A DNA stretch of 64,000 nt from Phytophthora hibernalis (Eukaryota > Oomycota > Peronosporomycetes > Peronosporales > Peronosporaceae): assembly GCA_012656075.1 (NCBI GenBank), contig JAAKBF010000098.1:124001-188000 (forward strand), read 5' to 3'. The notes under the pieces were generated by a model. It was not told the DNA's origin, made no database searches, and saw nothing but the letters and a program-made list of their open reading frames with translations. The position numbers and the translations under genes are program-made. Below are positions 44,350 through 55,954 of this stretch, one piece after another. Numbering within the stretch: position 1 is the stretch's first letter; each line of letters starts with the position of its first letter.

Positions 44350-45021
44350 ATGGCGGAGGGGACTTGGGCGTCATGCTGCTCGTGGCGGAGGCCTTCCTCC
44401 GCCACGACGAGGCGCTGGGGAGGTCCGCCGCGAGGTGTACAACTTGCTCGTGGAGGACGCCTCGAAGATCGCTATGCGCAGCCGTCACTCCTTGACGACG
44501 CAGAGCCTAGATCCGCCGTGCGACGCGGCCTGGATGATGTTCTACAAGTTCGACAAGGACTTCGACTTCCTGAACACGACTAGTCTGACAAGGTGCGCTT
44601 CTGTGTATTACTACTCTTACTCTAAGGTGTGCATCTGCACAGGCCGGTGTTTCACCAGCTCCTGCGGATGTTTAGCGACGACTTCTACATCCCGCGCAAC
44701 AACGGACGCGGACGGCCTCCCAAGCTACGCTACCATCACCAGATCCTGGGTCTCGTCCTGTGCTTCTATGTGGGGTCCATGAAGCAGAGCACCCTCTGCA
44801 TGGTCTTCGGCGTGCCGCCAAGCACACTTTCGAGGGTGCTTCGCCAAGCAGAGGAGGCGCTATCTAGCGCGCTAGAGGGTTATGAGCCAGCGAGGATATC
44901 GTGGCCATCTCCCACTGTCCAGGCCCGCTTGGCCAAGTTGGTCGAAGCGCGTGAGCCGTTGCTGAAGCACACCTTCGGCTTCATAGACGGAAAGAACCTG
45001 AGGGTAAGTATTATTGTCTAA
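44350..45021 (+). pseudogene. PIF/Harbinger-type transposase, truncated
   Basis: A reading path from about 44350 crosses one missing base near 44431 into VYNLLVEDASKIAM. It continues through an intron (44593-44642, donor GTGCGC, acceptor CACAG) into a typical Harbinger N-terminal half: FHQLLRMFSDDFYIP, GRGRPPKLRYHHQILG, a helix-turn-helix-like region (STLCMVFGVPPSTLSRVLRQAE) and the first catalytic Asp motif FGFIDGKNLR. It stops after a donor-like GTAAGT at 45004. No downstream DDE sequence could be found, so the copy is truncated or the rest lost. Harbinger elements cut and paste at 3-bp TAA/TTA sites. Confidence 0.7.
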
Positions 45022-45339
45022 TCTTAAGTTTTGCAGAACTAACGACGTGTGATGCTGATGAATGGTGCCCTTGACGAACTAGTAACAGTCGAGCTTGTCC
45101 ACGTTAACACCGCTTTCCTAATATACTTGCAGAAATTACTTGGCAGTAGTTTGTGTTTGTGAGCGAATACGTTGTAGCTAGCACATGTGATGAACGCGGT
45201 AGTTGGAGATGAACATTGAAAACTTTCGGGTCCGTGTTGAGGTTAATGGCGAAACTACAAGTAGTACAATATGAAAGTGGCCATTGTTTTCATGGACACA
45301 TCCGTCGTGTGGCCTCCGTCCTTTATCCGTTTCGCCTTA

Positions 45340-46140
45340 GGTCTTCTTAGTCAGCGCCCCGATCAGCATGACCAGCTCCTGGGCCCGAGCACGCGCTTCC
45401 TCTCGATCGCGGCGCATGCGGTCCTCCATTTCCATCTTCTCATCACGGCGTTCCTCGGCCTCGGTCTTCTCGGCGATACGGCGAGCCTCTTGCGCCGCAA
45501 TCTCCTCGCGTCGACGTTGGCTCTCCTCCTCTCGACGAGCCTCTGCTTTGCGCTCGTTCTCTTCACGCAGTAGCAGAATAGTTTCGAGGATGCTGCTCTG
45601 CTTTTGTTCGCGGCGATCTCAAGGCCTTCAAGTTTGGCTTTCGGGGCCGTGGTCGTCTTCGCAGCACAAACGCGTTTCGCTTTCGCGAAACTGGCCTCTT
45701 GGAGGTCCTGACTGCACGTACAGATGATGGGCGGGGTCGCGCATACGGAGCGGTGGCTTCACGACGAGCTTGATGATCGTCTCGGAGAGGCCGAAGACCC
45801 CTGATTCGTCTTGGAGGAGCCGGAGCACGAGGCGGCGACGCCAGAATGACGGGAGACGACGTCGTAGGGCTGGCGAGGGTTGGGACGCCTGCGGTGAAGA
45901 TGGCATCTCTGGGCTTGGCGCTGCATGCGTCGAGTCCACGATCCGGCGCTTGCTGTGGCCTGGGGATAGTCAGGGAGGAGTCGCCGTGCCCGTGTCGATG
46001 GGGGCGCCGCTGGCAGCGTGATGCATGCCAGACGCGACGTTCGGCGGCGTGTTCTCGTCCCCACTGCACGTGTCGCTGATGCAGCGGCGCTCCCAATGCA
46101 GGGCGGAGTGCCTCAGATGCACCATCGCACCTGCGCATGA
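45340..46140 (-). pseudogene. Fragmented coiled-coil ORF, possibly a Harbinger accessory gene
   Basis: On the minus strand several broken frames suggest a protein with a basic middle (PALRRRLPSFWRRRLVL, IIKLVVKPPLRM) and a strongly charged C-terminal helix (EEIAAQEARRIAEKTEAEERR) running to about 45340. Convergent partner ORFs to Harbinger transposases usually encode Myb-like proteins, but no Myb domain is visible, so the link is only by position. Frame changes are many. Confidence 0.35.
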
Positions 46141-46909
46141 CCGTTAGAATACTACACCGCAAGATTAGCATGTATACAGTCGACCAAGAACGCACCCGTA
46201 GAAGGGGAGGTCCCAGCAGTCGTCTTCGCGCCTCCGGGGCCAGATTCGAAAGTGAGCGCCCTTTCAATCTGTCGGAAGATATATGCCCTGCTGAATGCAG
46301 GACACATAGGCGGGAGTGATGGTCAGCATAATGAATACAAATTACAAGATAAACTATAATATGGCTACACGGCATTCTTCTAGGGATTGGGGAGTTTATC
46401 GAGACGAAATCTGTGCCTCCGAAGATTTATGCGCGTTTAAGTCGCGACATACTTGCTGCAACTAAGTCGGTCGTCTAAACTATATTCGGCAGGCGTCCAC
46501 TGCAACAACAGCAACATTGATATGGAGGTGCAGTCTATCACCTTCTCACCTACTTCGAGGAATATAGCGGACGCTGTGCACATGCCTGCCCAAAAAGCTG
46601 TCGAAAGGGGGTCTGAAAGCGGATCGATCACCCCCGCCGCCTAAAGAGATTTTAAGGCTCGCGTGTGGGCATACGTTGTCCAGCCCCCAATGATATATGC
46701 CAGTAGCCTACATTTGGGCTTGCTGCTTCGCGGAATACCCCAACGCTACGGATATCCGTAGCATTATGGTTAAGCTTACGGGCCATAGCCAATTGCGCAC
46801 GAAGACTTTCCACGAAGTTTTATGACCCTACCTGAATAGTGAGTATGTTTCGATGTTTGCATGCGAACACCTTTGCAGGAGATGTCCGCGGCCGAACGCC
46901 AGGACCTAA
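46141..46909. other. Spacer without a recognisable gene
   Basis: AT-rich sequence between the Harbinger-related region and the gypsy fragment. Only short open frames; nothing recognised. Confidence 0.35.
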
Positions 46910-47512
46910 ATGGTAGCGAGCATGCTGTCGTACTTCTCCACTGTATCTGCAACTTGCAGCGACATCAATTTCAATGTACCTGAGTTACGGCTGGACACAC
47001 AACCGCGCCTTTTGTCATTAAGTTCGCCTGTTGGCATTATGGATTTGTTCACCACGGCTCCAGACACAAAAATCGTCAGTTGGCACATAAAAATCGGATC
47101 ACCACGAATTCTGTCATTTGCCCATAAATCAATTCCGCGTCTGCATTGGACTAAGCCAACTTCGCTCCTAAGAAACTGCCGACGCCGATCGACTCGTCAG
47201 CCGTTTCCGATTTCCTGCTGCATCGTCAGGCCGTCACGCGATTCGTCCGTCACGCGAAGTTGTTGTGGACAAGCAGAAAGAGAATGCGGCCCGACGTGGT
47301 CGGAAGAACACTGTGTCCTTCCAACGCGGCGAGTGCGTGCTGTTATCTACGGATGACATCAAGTCGACTGCAATCACCAACTTGGGCGCGAACAAACTCA
47401 CGCCACGCTTCATCGGACCGTTCAAGATTACTAAAGTTATCGGGGATATCTACACCCTAGAAATTCATACAGCGATGCGCCTGCACCCGACATTCTAAGT
47501 CGGGCGCCTCGT
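46910..47512 (+). mobile_element. Ty3/gypsy pol fragment (integrase C-terminus)
   Basis: The part 47260-47512 is a clear integrase C-terminal region: VDKQKENAARRGRKN, FQRGECVLLSTDDI, NLGANKLTPRFIGPFKI, VIGDIYTLEI and MRLHPTF (then a stop) VGRL. The upstream part is frame-broken. It ends abruptly near 47512, where a minus-strand retroelement begins, so this is a joint between two elements. Not active. Confidence 0.75.
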
Positions 47513-50500
47513 GAATCGTTCGACCGTTCTCCCAAATGGGTATGTCCTTCTTTGGTACCAGAGCGAACGCGCTCGCCTGGAATCCTGGATCTGCAGCGAA
47601 GACGTGGATGCGTGCGAGCATACACCGACCGCGGTAAAATTCTTTGAGTAGACGGTGATTCACAACCGCTGCGCCGGCAACAGCACTGGGGTAATTGGTT
47701 GGAAGTGGCCGGACGCCGGTCCGACCAGTTTGACTTCGCCAATGCGGAATGACCCCGTGTTCTGCAATGCTGCAGAGAAGCTGTAGTTCCGGGTAATCTG
47801 TCAAGTTTTTACGATACAACTCGGGTCGAAGTGCTTTGTTCGGACGCCGGTCCTGCAAGGTCTGTCCTCTGAATACACGAAGAGCACCGTCGATGCCCAC
47901 ATCCGGTAGGCTGACCACTGTGGTCAAGAATACCACATCCGCATAAGGAATCTGCAAACGATCCGTGTTTGGTTTGATAAACAAGGAATCCTCCGGAAAC
48001 GGAAAGTCATGCGTTAAAGCTAGGGCTTTAAACGTACGAAATACATCTCGCGGAACGCAACGCGCGAGCCGTTTACGACACATTCGCGGCTGGTGTTGGT
48101 GTCGAATATTGATGCTTCTGATCGCGCTGTAGTTGTCCTCGCTGAAGGTGCAGCCGTCATAGGTCTCGTCCGCTCGATAGGTCGAGTCGCTGGTCTGTTG
48201 AGAAATCGATGTTGAATCAAGTGAACCACGCGGTGGTAATCGATCAGCACGAGCGACCATCGAGTGGCCCATTGTGCGCGAAAATGTTCGCTTTCAGTCA
48301 TAAAGTCCGCAAACTGACATCCCAACGAGATTGGATCCGCACGAATCATTGCCGAAATTGGCCAGACTGACGAGTCGCCGCTGAATGATCGCGAGTGCGT
48401 AGCATCCAAGTCCATGATCCAATTACACAGACCATCTGCCGCCAAATTGTACCTCCGCGGTATCGCTGATGCCACCACTGGTCCAAGTTGTATCAATTTT
48501 TCTCGAATAGAGCGTATGTATGGCATCAGGTTTTGAGCACGGACTCTAGCTAGGGCTAGAGTCATCGAGATAATGAGTGCCGAGTCACCAAACACTCGGA
48601 TCGTGGCAAATCGATGGTTATCTGCTAACCAATAGATCCCAGACAGTAATCCTTGCGCTTCCATTTCGTTGTTTGTACAGTCTCCGCAGACTGATCCTGT
48701 CTCCCACCTCACCGGCACGCCCGGTGACATCCAAACACAGCAGGCGTAAGCGCCTTGGCGATGGGGTGCCCTATACCCACCGTCGAACGCCAATATACAA
48801 GCCTCCGATGCTGTATCCGTATACGGATGCCGTATTACGTTTGAGCGCCGACATTGAACAGTTGGTGATGAAGGAACTGGTTCCTCCGGTATATCGAGTA
48901 ATGAACGAGGTGATCTAGCACTGATAGTCGAAGTTGAATGAAATTGAGAAATGATCGAACTATGCTGTTCACCTCCGCGGCATCAGCTCTGCAAGTTCGG
49001 GTGACCCTGGGCCAAAACACCGTGCTTCGTCGTGACGTATGTCGCCACTTCGTCGGGCAGCAACATCCTCTCGTGAGAATGCTTGTACGAACGAAAGTCA
49101 CAGCCCGACAGCGATTGGAATCGTAAGCAGATCGCCTGATTGCCATGCTTGGGAATTTTGCCGCAATATGATCGGCGGAACAGGAGAACTCGATTGTTTC
49201 TGCCTGCGCGGCCGTTGACTTCCATGTCTGGACGCTGTCGCCGTTGCACTGGAACAGCCCAAATGAGACGGCGAACCGTGCGCCCATGTGCTTATAAGAG
49301 CACGATCGATCACATGTCGTACCATCCGAATGAAGTCCGGCGAGTCGTGGGCCATCATGGCGCGAGCATCGCCAAGAAGGAGTGACCCGTGTCTCCTTTC
49401 GTTAATGGATGTGAACAAGCATGTGAACGCATGCGTGTAGAGGTTGATCACCGCGTTGACCAACATATCTGGAGCGTCGTTGTATAAAAGTGCATGCGAG
49501 TCTGTGTGGACGGCACTAAAGACTGCCACGGGCCGAGGGTACCACTCGATAGCTGCCTCTTGAGTACAATGTAGTGTAGCACGTAGGTCTCCCATCGTAC
49601 GAATATGTTCCACCGGACTCGAATCCGCTGATGCCCAAGTTGCTGGGTCATGCGTCACTGCTCTCATACCCGACGCATCCGATGCGGGGGCAGAAAATGA
49701 TCCAGTTGTCTGGTACCGAAATACACACCAAAGATCATTTTCGCCGTAACCTTGGTTACCCGGTACTGACCACGATGCACCGTTCGCTGTTGAATGGTCG
49801 AGACCCGGTTCAGCCAATTCAAGCGCCTAAAGGAAGTTAGTTCAGAGTCAATTTACCTACCGTCTGGTCTCGTGCTGTTTCATGCACGTTAATTTCGGCC
49901 GGAAGGAAGCCCCGGCCTGAGAATCCACTGCCACCGGGAAATCCTGTCGGAAATGACCGCCAGTTCGACGCTCGACTCTTAATGGATGGTCGGTCCGATC
50001 CGCACTGTATCGAAACGAGTCGCCTGCCCCACGTGGTGAGGGAGTGCGCAACCGTCTGCGGGGCGACTCGTATCCCTGTCTGCGACTGGCCGCAAATCGC
50101 GGACTGTCCCAGTAACTCTGTTGTGTGTCGCCATGTGGATAAGACAACTGCGGCGGCCGACGATCGTTGTAGCCATACGGCGGTCGAGCACCGCTCCGCG
50201 CAGTCTCGTTGGTTGTATCGATGAGTTGTGTGTCGGCTGGTCGCGTAGGCCGCTGATAGTGTTCATGCTGGTCTGGACTCCGGTCCCTTCGTCGTCCTCG
50301 TGACCGTGAGCGGCTACGATCGTGCTGGTGTCGAGCCGGAGGTGGACTGCGACTACGATCCCGACGGTGGGTCGAACTGCGGGACCTGCCGCTAGGGCGG
50401 GCAGGTTCCTGGCTTGGAACAATGCTACCCCCTTCTGCAGAAAGGCGCTGCAACAGTTGCTGCTGCAAAACCTGCTGACTGGCTGTCTGCGTTGCAATCT

Positions 50501-51871
50501 TCTGCTGCGTCGACTTGGTGAGCTCCATAATCGCCGTCAAAACAGCGTCTACCGCTGGTTGAGGAATCGGTGCAGGCAAACGGTCGAGCGGGTCCGAAAC
50601 GGCCGCGGAATCTAGAATCGAGGGAACAGGCGCGGCTGTTGCCGAAGTGGTAGCCACCACTGACGCATCTGTTGCCGAAGTTGTATTCGTCGCTGATGAT
50701 GGTGTCTCCGAAAACGCCCGTCGGTTGTAACTTGGTAGGCTGTCCTGAAACGTCCGAAACGCGCTGGCCCGAATGGTTGAAAACGACCGAGGGATAGGCT
50801 GTCCCCGTGACAGTCCGACTGTGAGAACCTCGCTCGGCGTGTCCTCATCACTTTCAACATCCGAATCCATACGACTAGTAGGGCGCTGTGGGTATATGTA
50901 CGTCCGTGCGTACTGTAGCGGAGTGATGGTTATGGCCCGGCCAAACTCAGATACGACTGCAATAGGATCGTTCGAGAAGTCCACCGTTGTGTCCGATCCG
51001 CCGGCACAAACGTCTCATTTTAAAGCTTCTGCAGGTTGTCATCAGAAGTATCCGGCATAGTCAATTCTATCCAACGGGAGCGAAATCGGCGCGAGCGTGA
51101 GTTGGGTCTGCAGTTAATCGGAACTCTCTGACACCAACCCACAACAAATTCATCTCGATCCACTCGGGCATGCCACGCGGCATTGCATGAAATGAGCACG
51201 AACATCGGAGCCTCCGTGGCCCGATGGAGTATCTCTACAACACATACATATTCACTTGCTGGTTGTAGCACGACGCCCGACGCCGTGCTAAAGGACGAGC
51301 CCGTCGTGGGTCTGTAGTCCACCACTTGGCCAAGTACATGCCCACCAAGCTGCACCTCAACATAATGTCGAGGTTGTCGGTCATCATCGGCTCTCACGTA
51401 ACACATGTGAAAGCGCACGAATCGAAACAGCACCAACAGGGGGCGCTGCCGGAGCTCCGAGTTCAAGTCTTCATGTGGCTTTGTCAGGCGGGAATACGGG
51501 ATCAGCACGCCTCGGTCTGCAAGGTCGTTGATCGACGCCGGTCGCGGCGGCGATGTGTCGAGCTCCTTCGGGTAAAATATGAGCTGGCACATCCAGCCCG
51601 GGCAGCGCCGGGAATCGTCGACAATAAAGTCACAGTCATCACCGGGCTTAATGTGGCGCGGCTCCCGTAGCCGTACGTAGATGGGTCCGTCCCATGCGCC
51701 AGTACTCAACTCTTGTGGGCACTCCAAGCGAGAAACGGAACACTGGAGGCGGTCCGAGCGCGTGATGGAAGCTGGGGATTCATTCTGGTTGAAAACTTCC
51801 CGGCTCCTTCTCCTTGGACTCCGCGTCCTGGCTCCGCGCCTTGTCGCTTCGGGTTCGCGCTGCAAATCCAC
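47513..51871 (-). mobile_element. Retroelement remnant with RNase H upstream of RT
   Basis: Read on the minus strand, the order is: an Arg/Ser-rich ORF with no known domain (51871-51020); a gag-like ORF (50984-49857) with an RS-rich central tract (RSRSRSRGRRRDRSPDQ); a frame-broken third part with a CCCH-like knuckle (ICLRFQSLSGCDF.. KHSHER, about 49150-49070); RNase H (48793-48350: AFDGGYR, NNEMEAQGLL, VFGDSALII, NLAADGLCNW, the D-E-D-D set); then the N-terminal part of a reverse transcriptase (about 47800-47513: ALVPKKD, ENGRTIHE), cut off at 47512. RNase H is thus N-terminal to RT, opposite to most retroelements, unless two copies are spliced together. No LTRs seen. The first 80 bp upstream (51872-51951) are non-coding. 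Confidence 0.6.
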
Positions 51872-51951
51872 GAATGCCGTGGTTTTACTTCAGTCGGAAA
51901 CACCCGGTCCGCTTCTCCGGTTAACCCTAACCGGTTCACCGAACCGCCCAC

Positions 51952-52093
51952 TTCAACCTCTCAGCCTTCATGGTGGTCGCCACTGCGCTACTGGTCAGCG
52001 GGTTCGTCGCTATGCCACACGTGGCCAAACTCTCGTGCGTCACCACGCGACGGCTGTGTCGAGGGTTTTCTCCACCATTTACACGCGCGACTA
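51952..52093 (+). pseudogene. 3'-end fragment of a 'FFCCE' family gene (5' part of a split copy)
   Basis: Near-identical to 43614-43755, the end of member 4 (TTCAACCTCTCAGCCTTCAT, then GGTGGTCGCCACTGCG and TCGTGCGTCACCACGCGAC). The upstream coding part is missing, replaced by the retroelement boundary at about 51951. The copy is interrupted at the TA at 52092-52093 by the pogo-like element and resumes at 53991. Confidence 0.8.
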
Positions 52094-53988
52094 CCGTAAA
52101 GTTCGGATTCAGTAAGACACACTGCTTCAATGCGACAGTGGTAAAAACTAAATTCATATATTTTGAAATAAGGGGTTTGGCCAGTCTAGTAGAACGACCA
52201 GATTAGTAGAATTTTGGAATGAACGAATCACCAGTCACAATTTAATTTTGCAGCAGCTAATTGGATAGAATATCAAATTGCAAATTACCTCTATAGATTA
52301 ATAGAGCTGTTGCCCATTGACCAGACATTCTTGTCTGCTCATCCAGTCCACTCCAGCCTGTCATGTCCAAGTCTTCGATGGCCAAGAAACGAGCACAATA
52401 CCCCCAGAAGCGCTGGGTACCACTGTCGAGCAGGTTATCGGAGGTAGGCCAACCAAAGAGGTCTCCTAAGACACTGGTATCGCGTACAGTAGGCTGCGGA
52501 AGCATGTCGTGGTGAAGGCTAATGGAGACGCGGATAACCTAAGCGGCGTGGACCACCCCGCTCCTTCCAGCTGACGCTGAGGAGAGTCTCAAAGAGTGGA
52601 TTGTGGTCCGCCAGCAGGTCGGTCACCCAGTGGAGATGTTGGTGAACGACTCGGACGGATGCATCATTAGCAAGGAGAAGGCAATCAAGTTAGTGGAGCT
52701 AGCATGGCAGGAGTGCAACTTCTGTACCAACATCAAGGCTGGATTCAGGGCTTGTGGATTGTACCCGCTTTCACTGCATCGCATGGCAGAGTGTTTACAC
52801 CACTTTCAACGCAACGGAGCGCCAAGGGATGCCAAGATAGCAGCGTGGCTCAAGGTCAGGACTAGGGGATGTGCAAATGCATGCATTATGGCATTAATGC
52901 ACTGCACCGATTGCATTAATGGCATCGATGCAACGCATTTATTTTGAGCTTTGCAAGTAAAAATAGATTCTCAGTAAATTACAGCAGTAACGCTAAGACT
53001 CGAACTTCAGCACGGGCAACCCGCCAATGCTCTTCTTTTCCGGTCTTTTGTAGCTTGCGAAATCTTGCGAGTAGCTGCAGCCGGTTCCTGATGAACTTGA
53101 CCAGAGTGGGGAGTGCTGGATGTTGAAATACATATCGGAGATACGGTCGAGGGACAGTGAGGACAGTGAAGCTCATTGAAGCTCATAAGTCCGTGCCTGC
53201 GAGGAACTAGCTGGATGGCAAAATTGAGAACTTATTGGAATGAATCAGCAGGACAGGCCGTTGCGTGTGATAGCGGGCTTGACCCGTGAGTGTTGGTTGG
53301 AACGTGAGAGAGTCGAGCAGCTAACACCAAATACATTTAGTCTTCTTGTCTCCACGCGGTGCGCAGGCCGTCTTGGATCGAGTGCGGTTTATAATACTGG
53401 ATGCATCCAAGGCAGGCTCAGCACTTCCTCCAGAACGAGATTCAGTGCATGACTGCTGCACCCGTTGCAAAGATGGTTCGCTTCCGCTCGAGGATTTCCT
53501 ACGCCTTCTGCATGGCAGGAGTATTGTCAGTCGTCACAGATATCACTACTTCTCTCATCGATGACTGATTCAATTTCATTGGCCACGTACTCACATTAAA
53601 TTAAACGGTGAGAAATTAATTTGAGATCGGCCAAAAGGAACCCAAAACAGATGGTCTGCTGATACAAACATCTATATTAAAAGCTCTACTAAACTGATTC
53701 GATGCATCTGCTCCCGGAACTGGAACGACGACCCCGCTTGCAGATAATAAGCCACAATCACTTTAGTAAAATCGTCCAGAGTTCCAGCTTCATGTTGACG
53801 TTTGTTTCGGTAAAAACGGATAAGCGGTTGTCGCGATATCGAGTTTTGAACCAACCCACTGTAAAAATTCTACTAAACTGGCCAAACTCCTTAACTTGGA
53901 AATTGTATGCATTTTCAAAACAAAAATTGTCCTTGAATTTTGAGGAAGCGACTTTTTACGACTGTCTCATTGAATCCGAACTTTACGG
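52094..53988 (+). mobile_element. Pogo-like (Tc1/mariner superfamily) DNA transposon, non-autonomous
   Basis: Ends CCGTAAAGTTCGGATTCA (52094) and the exact inverse TGAATCCGAACTTTACGG (to 53988); similarity runs on for about 8 bp. The element is flanked by TA at 52092-52093 and 53989-53990, and the duplicated gene sequence outside is continuous once the element is removed. Inside (plus strand) are remains of a pogo/jerky-type transposase: an HTH region with AEESLKEWIVVRQQVGHPVEM (about 52560-52640) directly followed by a C-terminal NIKAGFRACGLYPLS segment (about 52730). The catalytic middle is deleted. Length 1895 bp. The rest (52950-53940) has no recognisable ORF. Confidence 0.82.
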
Positions 53989-53990
53989 TA

Positions 53991-54188
53991 CGTGCTGTCC
54001 ATCACTGAAGTGCCTCCAGCATCCTACGGCACGAGACAACAAGTGTGACCGAACCAAGTGAGCGAACAAATAACGGAGACCATGAACTAGAAGACCAACG
54101 AAAATTGCATTATACACGACAACAAACACCTACCAGTAACATGGTATCCGATAGACTCTACAGTAGAGACCATTGCTTGATAAATCAA
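53991..54188 (+). pseudogene. 3' flank of the split 'FFCCE' family gene copy
   Basis: Continues the duplicate of member 4: CGTGCTGTCCATCACTGAAG here against TGTGACATCCATTACTGAAG at 43756. It includes the gene end (TACGGCACGAGACAACAAGTG then TGA) and 150 bp of 3' flank, up to TGCTTGATAAATCAA. Confidence 0.75.
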
Positions 54189-54841
54189 TTCCAACTCTGG
54201 TCGCACCAGAATTTTCACAGTCCTCGACACGGTCGAGGTGGTTTTCTAACCCCTATATATGGTTTTCTAACCCCTTTATATTTTGGTATGGATCGATTCG
54301 TTTTGATCTCCTGGATATGAGCATGGTTCTCCCCATGCTTGGCACTCCTTAGTGTTTGCTAAAAACAAGCAAAACGTTTCGACTTCATTACAATATGAAT
54401 CTGTCAATACCTTTGTTATTGAATATTCTTTCATAATCGGATTAGACAGGTTATTGGATGGTACAGTTAAAATACGAATTTACGATTGGCCAAAACACGA
54501 ATCAGGGTAGGTGACAAAATTGCTATGATTATATCTCCGCCTTGTTTCAACGTGTTATAGCGCTGTTTTACGCATAAACGGATGAAAGCACGTTACAGCT
54601 TCCCTAAAAGTCTGGTCGAAATCGGAGTAAAACAACGAAATTATGGCGAAAAGCTCCCTCGATGCTGTCGACCTCTGTCAAGTTGACCTCTCATAAATAC
54701 GTTCACCGAAAGCCGTCACTCTTTCCGAAACCTTCATCCCACTATAGTCACTCTTCAGAAACCGCTCATATCATACTTTCTTCGCTCATCACCCTTGCAG
54801 TTGACAACTTGCACTCCAAGCAGAACTGCTCTTCCGGTGTC
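54189..54841. other. Spacer without a gene; possible Inr before member 5
   Basis: Contains a short direct repeat (GGTTTTCTAACCCC, twice at about 54239-54275) and AT-rich sequence. GCTCATATCATACTTTC at about 54764 is a weak Inr-like candidate for the gene that follows. Confidence 0.35.
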
Positions 54842-55618
54842 ATGCCTCGAGCTAAAGACGCCCACGTGACCTTCCAGTCGCCCATCTACGCCAAGCCACC
54901 GCCGCGTCACTGCTGCCCTGAGCCTCCCGCAGTCGACGCCGAGGGACTCGTCCACGCGCTGCTGCGCGTCACACATAAGCTCGTGGTCTTCCACTGGGCC
55001 AACTCCATGCTGGGAGCTACCGCCTTTGTGGTCGTAGGCTGCGGCGTGTTACTGTCACTCGTGTTGACGCCGCTCTGCTGTCTTGGTCTCGCGTTCTTCC
55101 GCCTCGTGCTGTGCCTCGTAGCGCTGTTGGCGGAACTGGACGTGGCGCTCGCCAACTTCGTGTCGCTACCAGAGGAGCACGTCTCTATGAAGAGCTGGAG
55201 CACAGGAAGCCACGCCAGTCCGCGCGCGTGCGGCGAAACGAGCGTCGAGCGACTCGTGCCGAACCTCGACACTTTCTCGCCCCAGGCGCTGCGGGCCACG
55301 CTCTACTTTGTGTCAGTCAAGGCGCTGATCGGGACGCTCAGTAGCCTCGTGCTGTCTATCGCCTTCTCACTGCCTGTGGGTGCCATTTCTCGAGGTAGTT
55401 TGGGAGACAATTTCCACGGAGTTGTGGGTCTGCTCGTGTTCCTGCTCGCGACAACGTTGCTGCTGGGCATCGGCGTCCCGCTCATGCAGTACGGAGCGAG
55501 GCTGTCGCGAGCAGCCACGGTCTACTTTTGCTGTGAAAGGTGCTCGCCCGAACATCGCCATGGAGAACAGGATCATTCGACTACATACGGCTCTACGGAT
55601 GCATACGCAACAGCATGA
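54842..55618 (+). CDS. Multi-pass membrane protein, 'FFCCE' family (member 5)
   Basis: An intact frame of 258 aa from ATG 54842 (MPRAKDAHVTF); the open frame extends 60 codons further up but without family similarity. Segments: VVFHWANSMLGATAFVVVGC, LLSLVLTPLCCLGLAFFRLVL, the loop LAELDVALANFVSLPEE, then SPQALRATLYFVSVKALIGT and LLVFLLATTLLLGIGVPLMQ. The C-terminal signature is LSRAATVYFCCERCS. It closes the membrane-family cluster 10 kb after member 4; the gap is transposon sequence, so the cluster was probably contiguous earlier. Confidence 0.78.
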   Translation: MPRAKDAHVTFQSPIYAKPPPRHCCPEPPAVDAEGLVHALLRVTHKLVVFHWANSMLGATAFVVVGCGVLLSLVLTPLCCLGLAFFRLVLCLVALLAELDVALANFVSLPEEHVSMKSWSTGSHASPRACGETSVERLVPNLDTFSPQALRATLYFVSVKALIGTLSSLVLSIAFSLPVGAISRGSLGDNFHGVVGLLVFLLATTLLLGIGVPLMQYGARLSRAATVYFCCERCSPEHRHGEQDHSTTYGSTDAYATA

Positions 55619-55954
55619 GCTGGCCGGCAACAACACGAGCTCTAGTCTCCGGAAGCTGGAGCTGCGTACTGCATGTATTGATGGTGGAATGGTCACCGTG
55701 CGTACAGATTAATGTAAGGCCACGACGCTCTGAAACATTCTCCGTGTTGTTACCACTTCGATCGTGGCCTAGGTGGGTTACTAAGCCGCTACTTGACAAA
55801 CATCCAACGAGCGGGGATCAAAAACGAGTGGGACTTTTCACAAGCTACAGCACACAGGACGACACAGACTCAACACCCAGCACCCTATTGACAGACACAT
55901 TCCAGTCGAAGCTTCTCGCTCGAAAACACCAATTGATTGCCACCACCTCTTCAA

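Noticed and set aside
45271..45727. Plus-strand Ser/Arg-rich frames as a coding gene
   Set aside because: The opposite strand gives a charged Glu/Arg helix with heptads; the Ser/Arg-rich frames are its antisense shadow.
51895..51935. Short telomere-like AACCCTAACC stretch
   Set aside because: Only a single partial unit pair at the retroelement/gene-fragment boundary; no tandem array.
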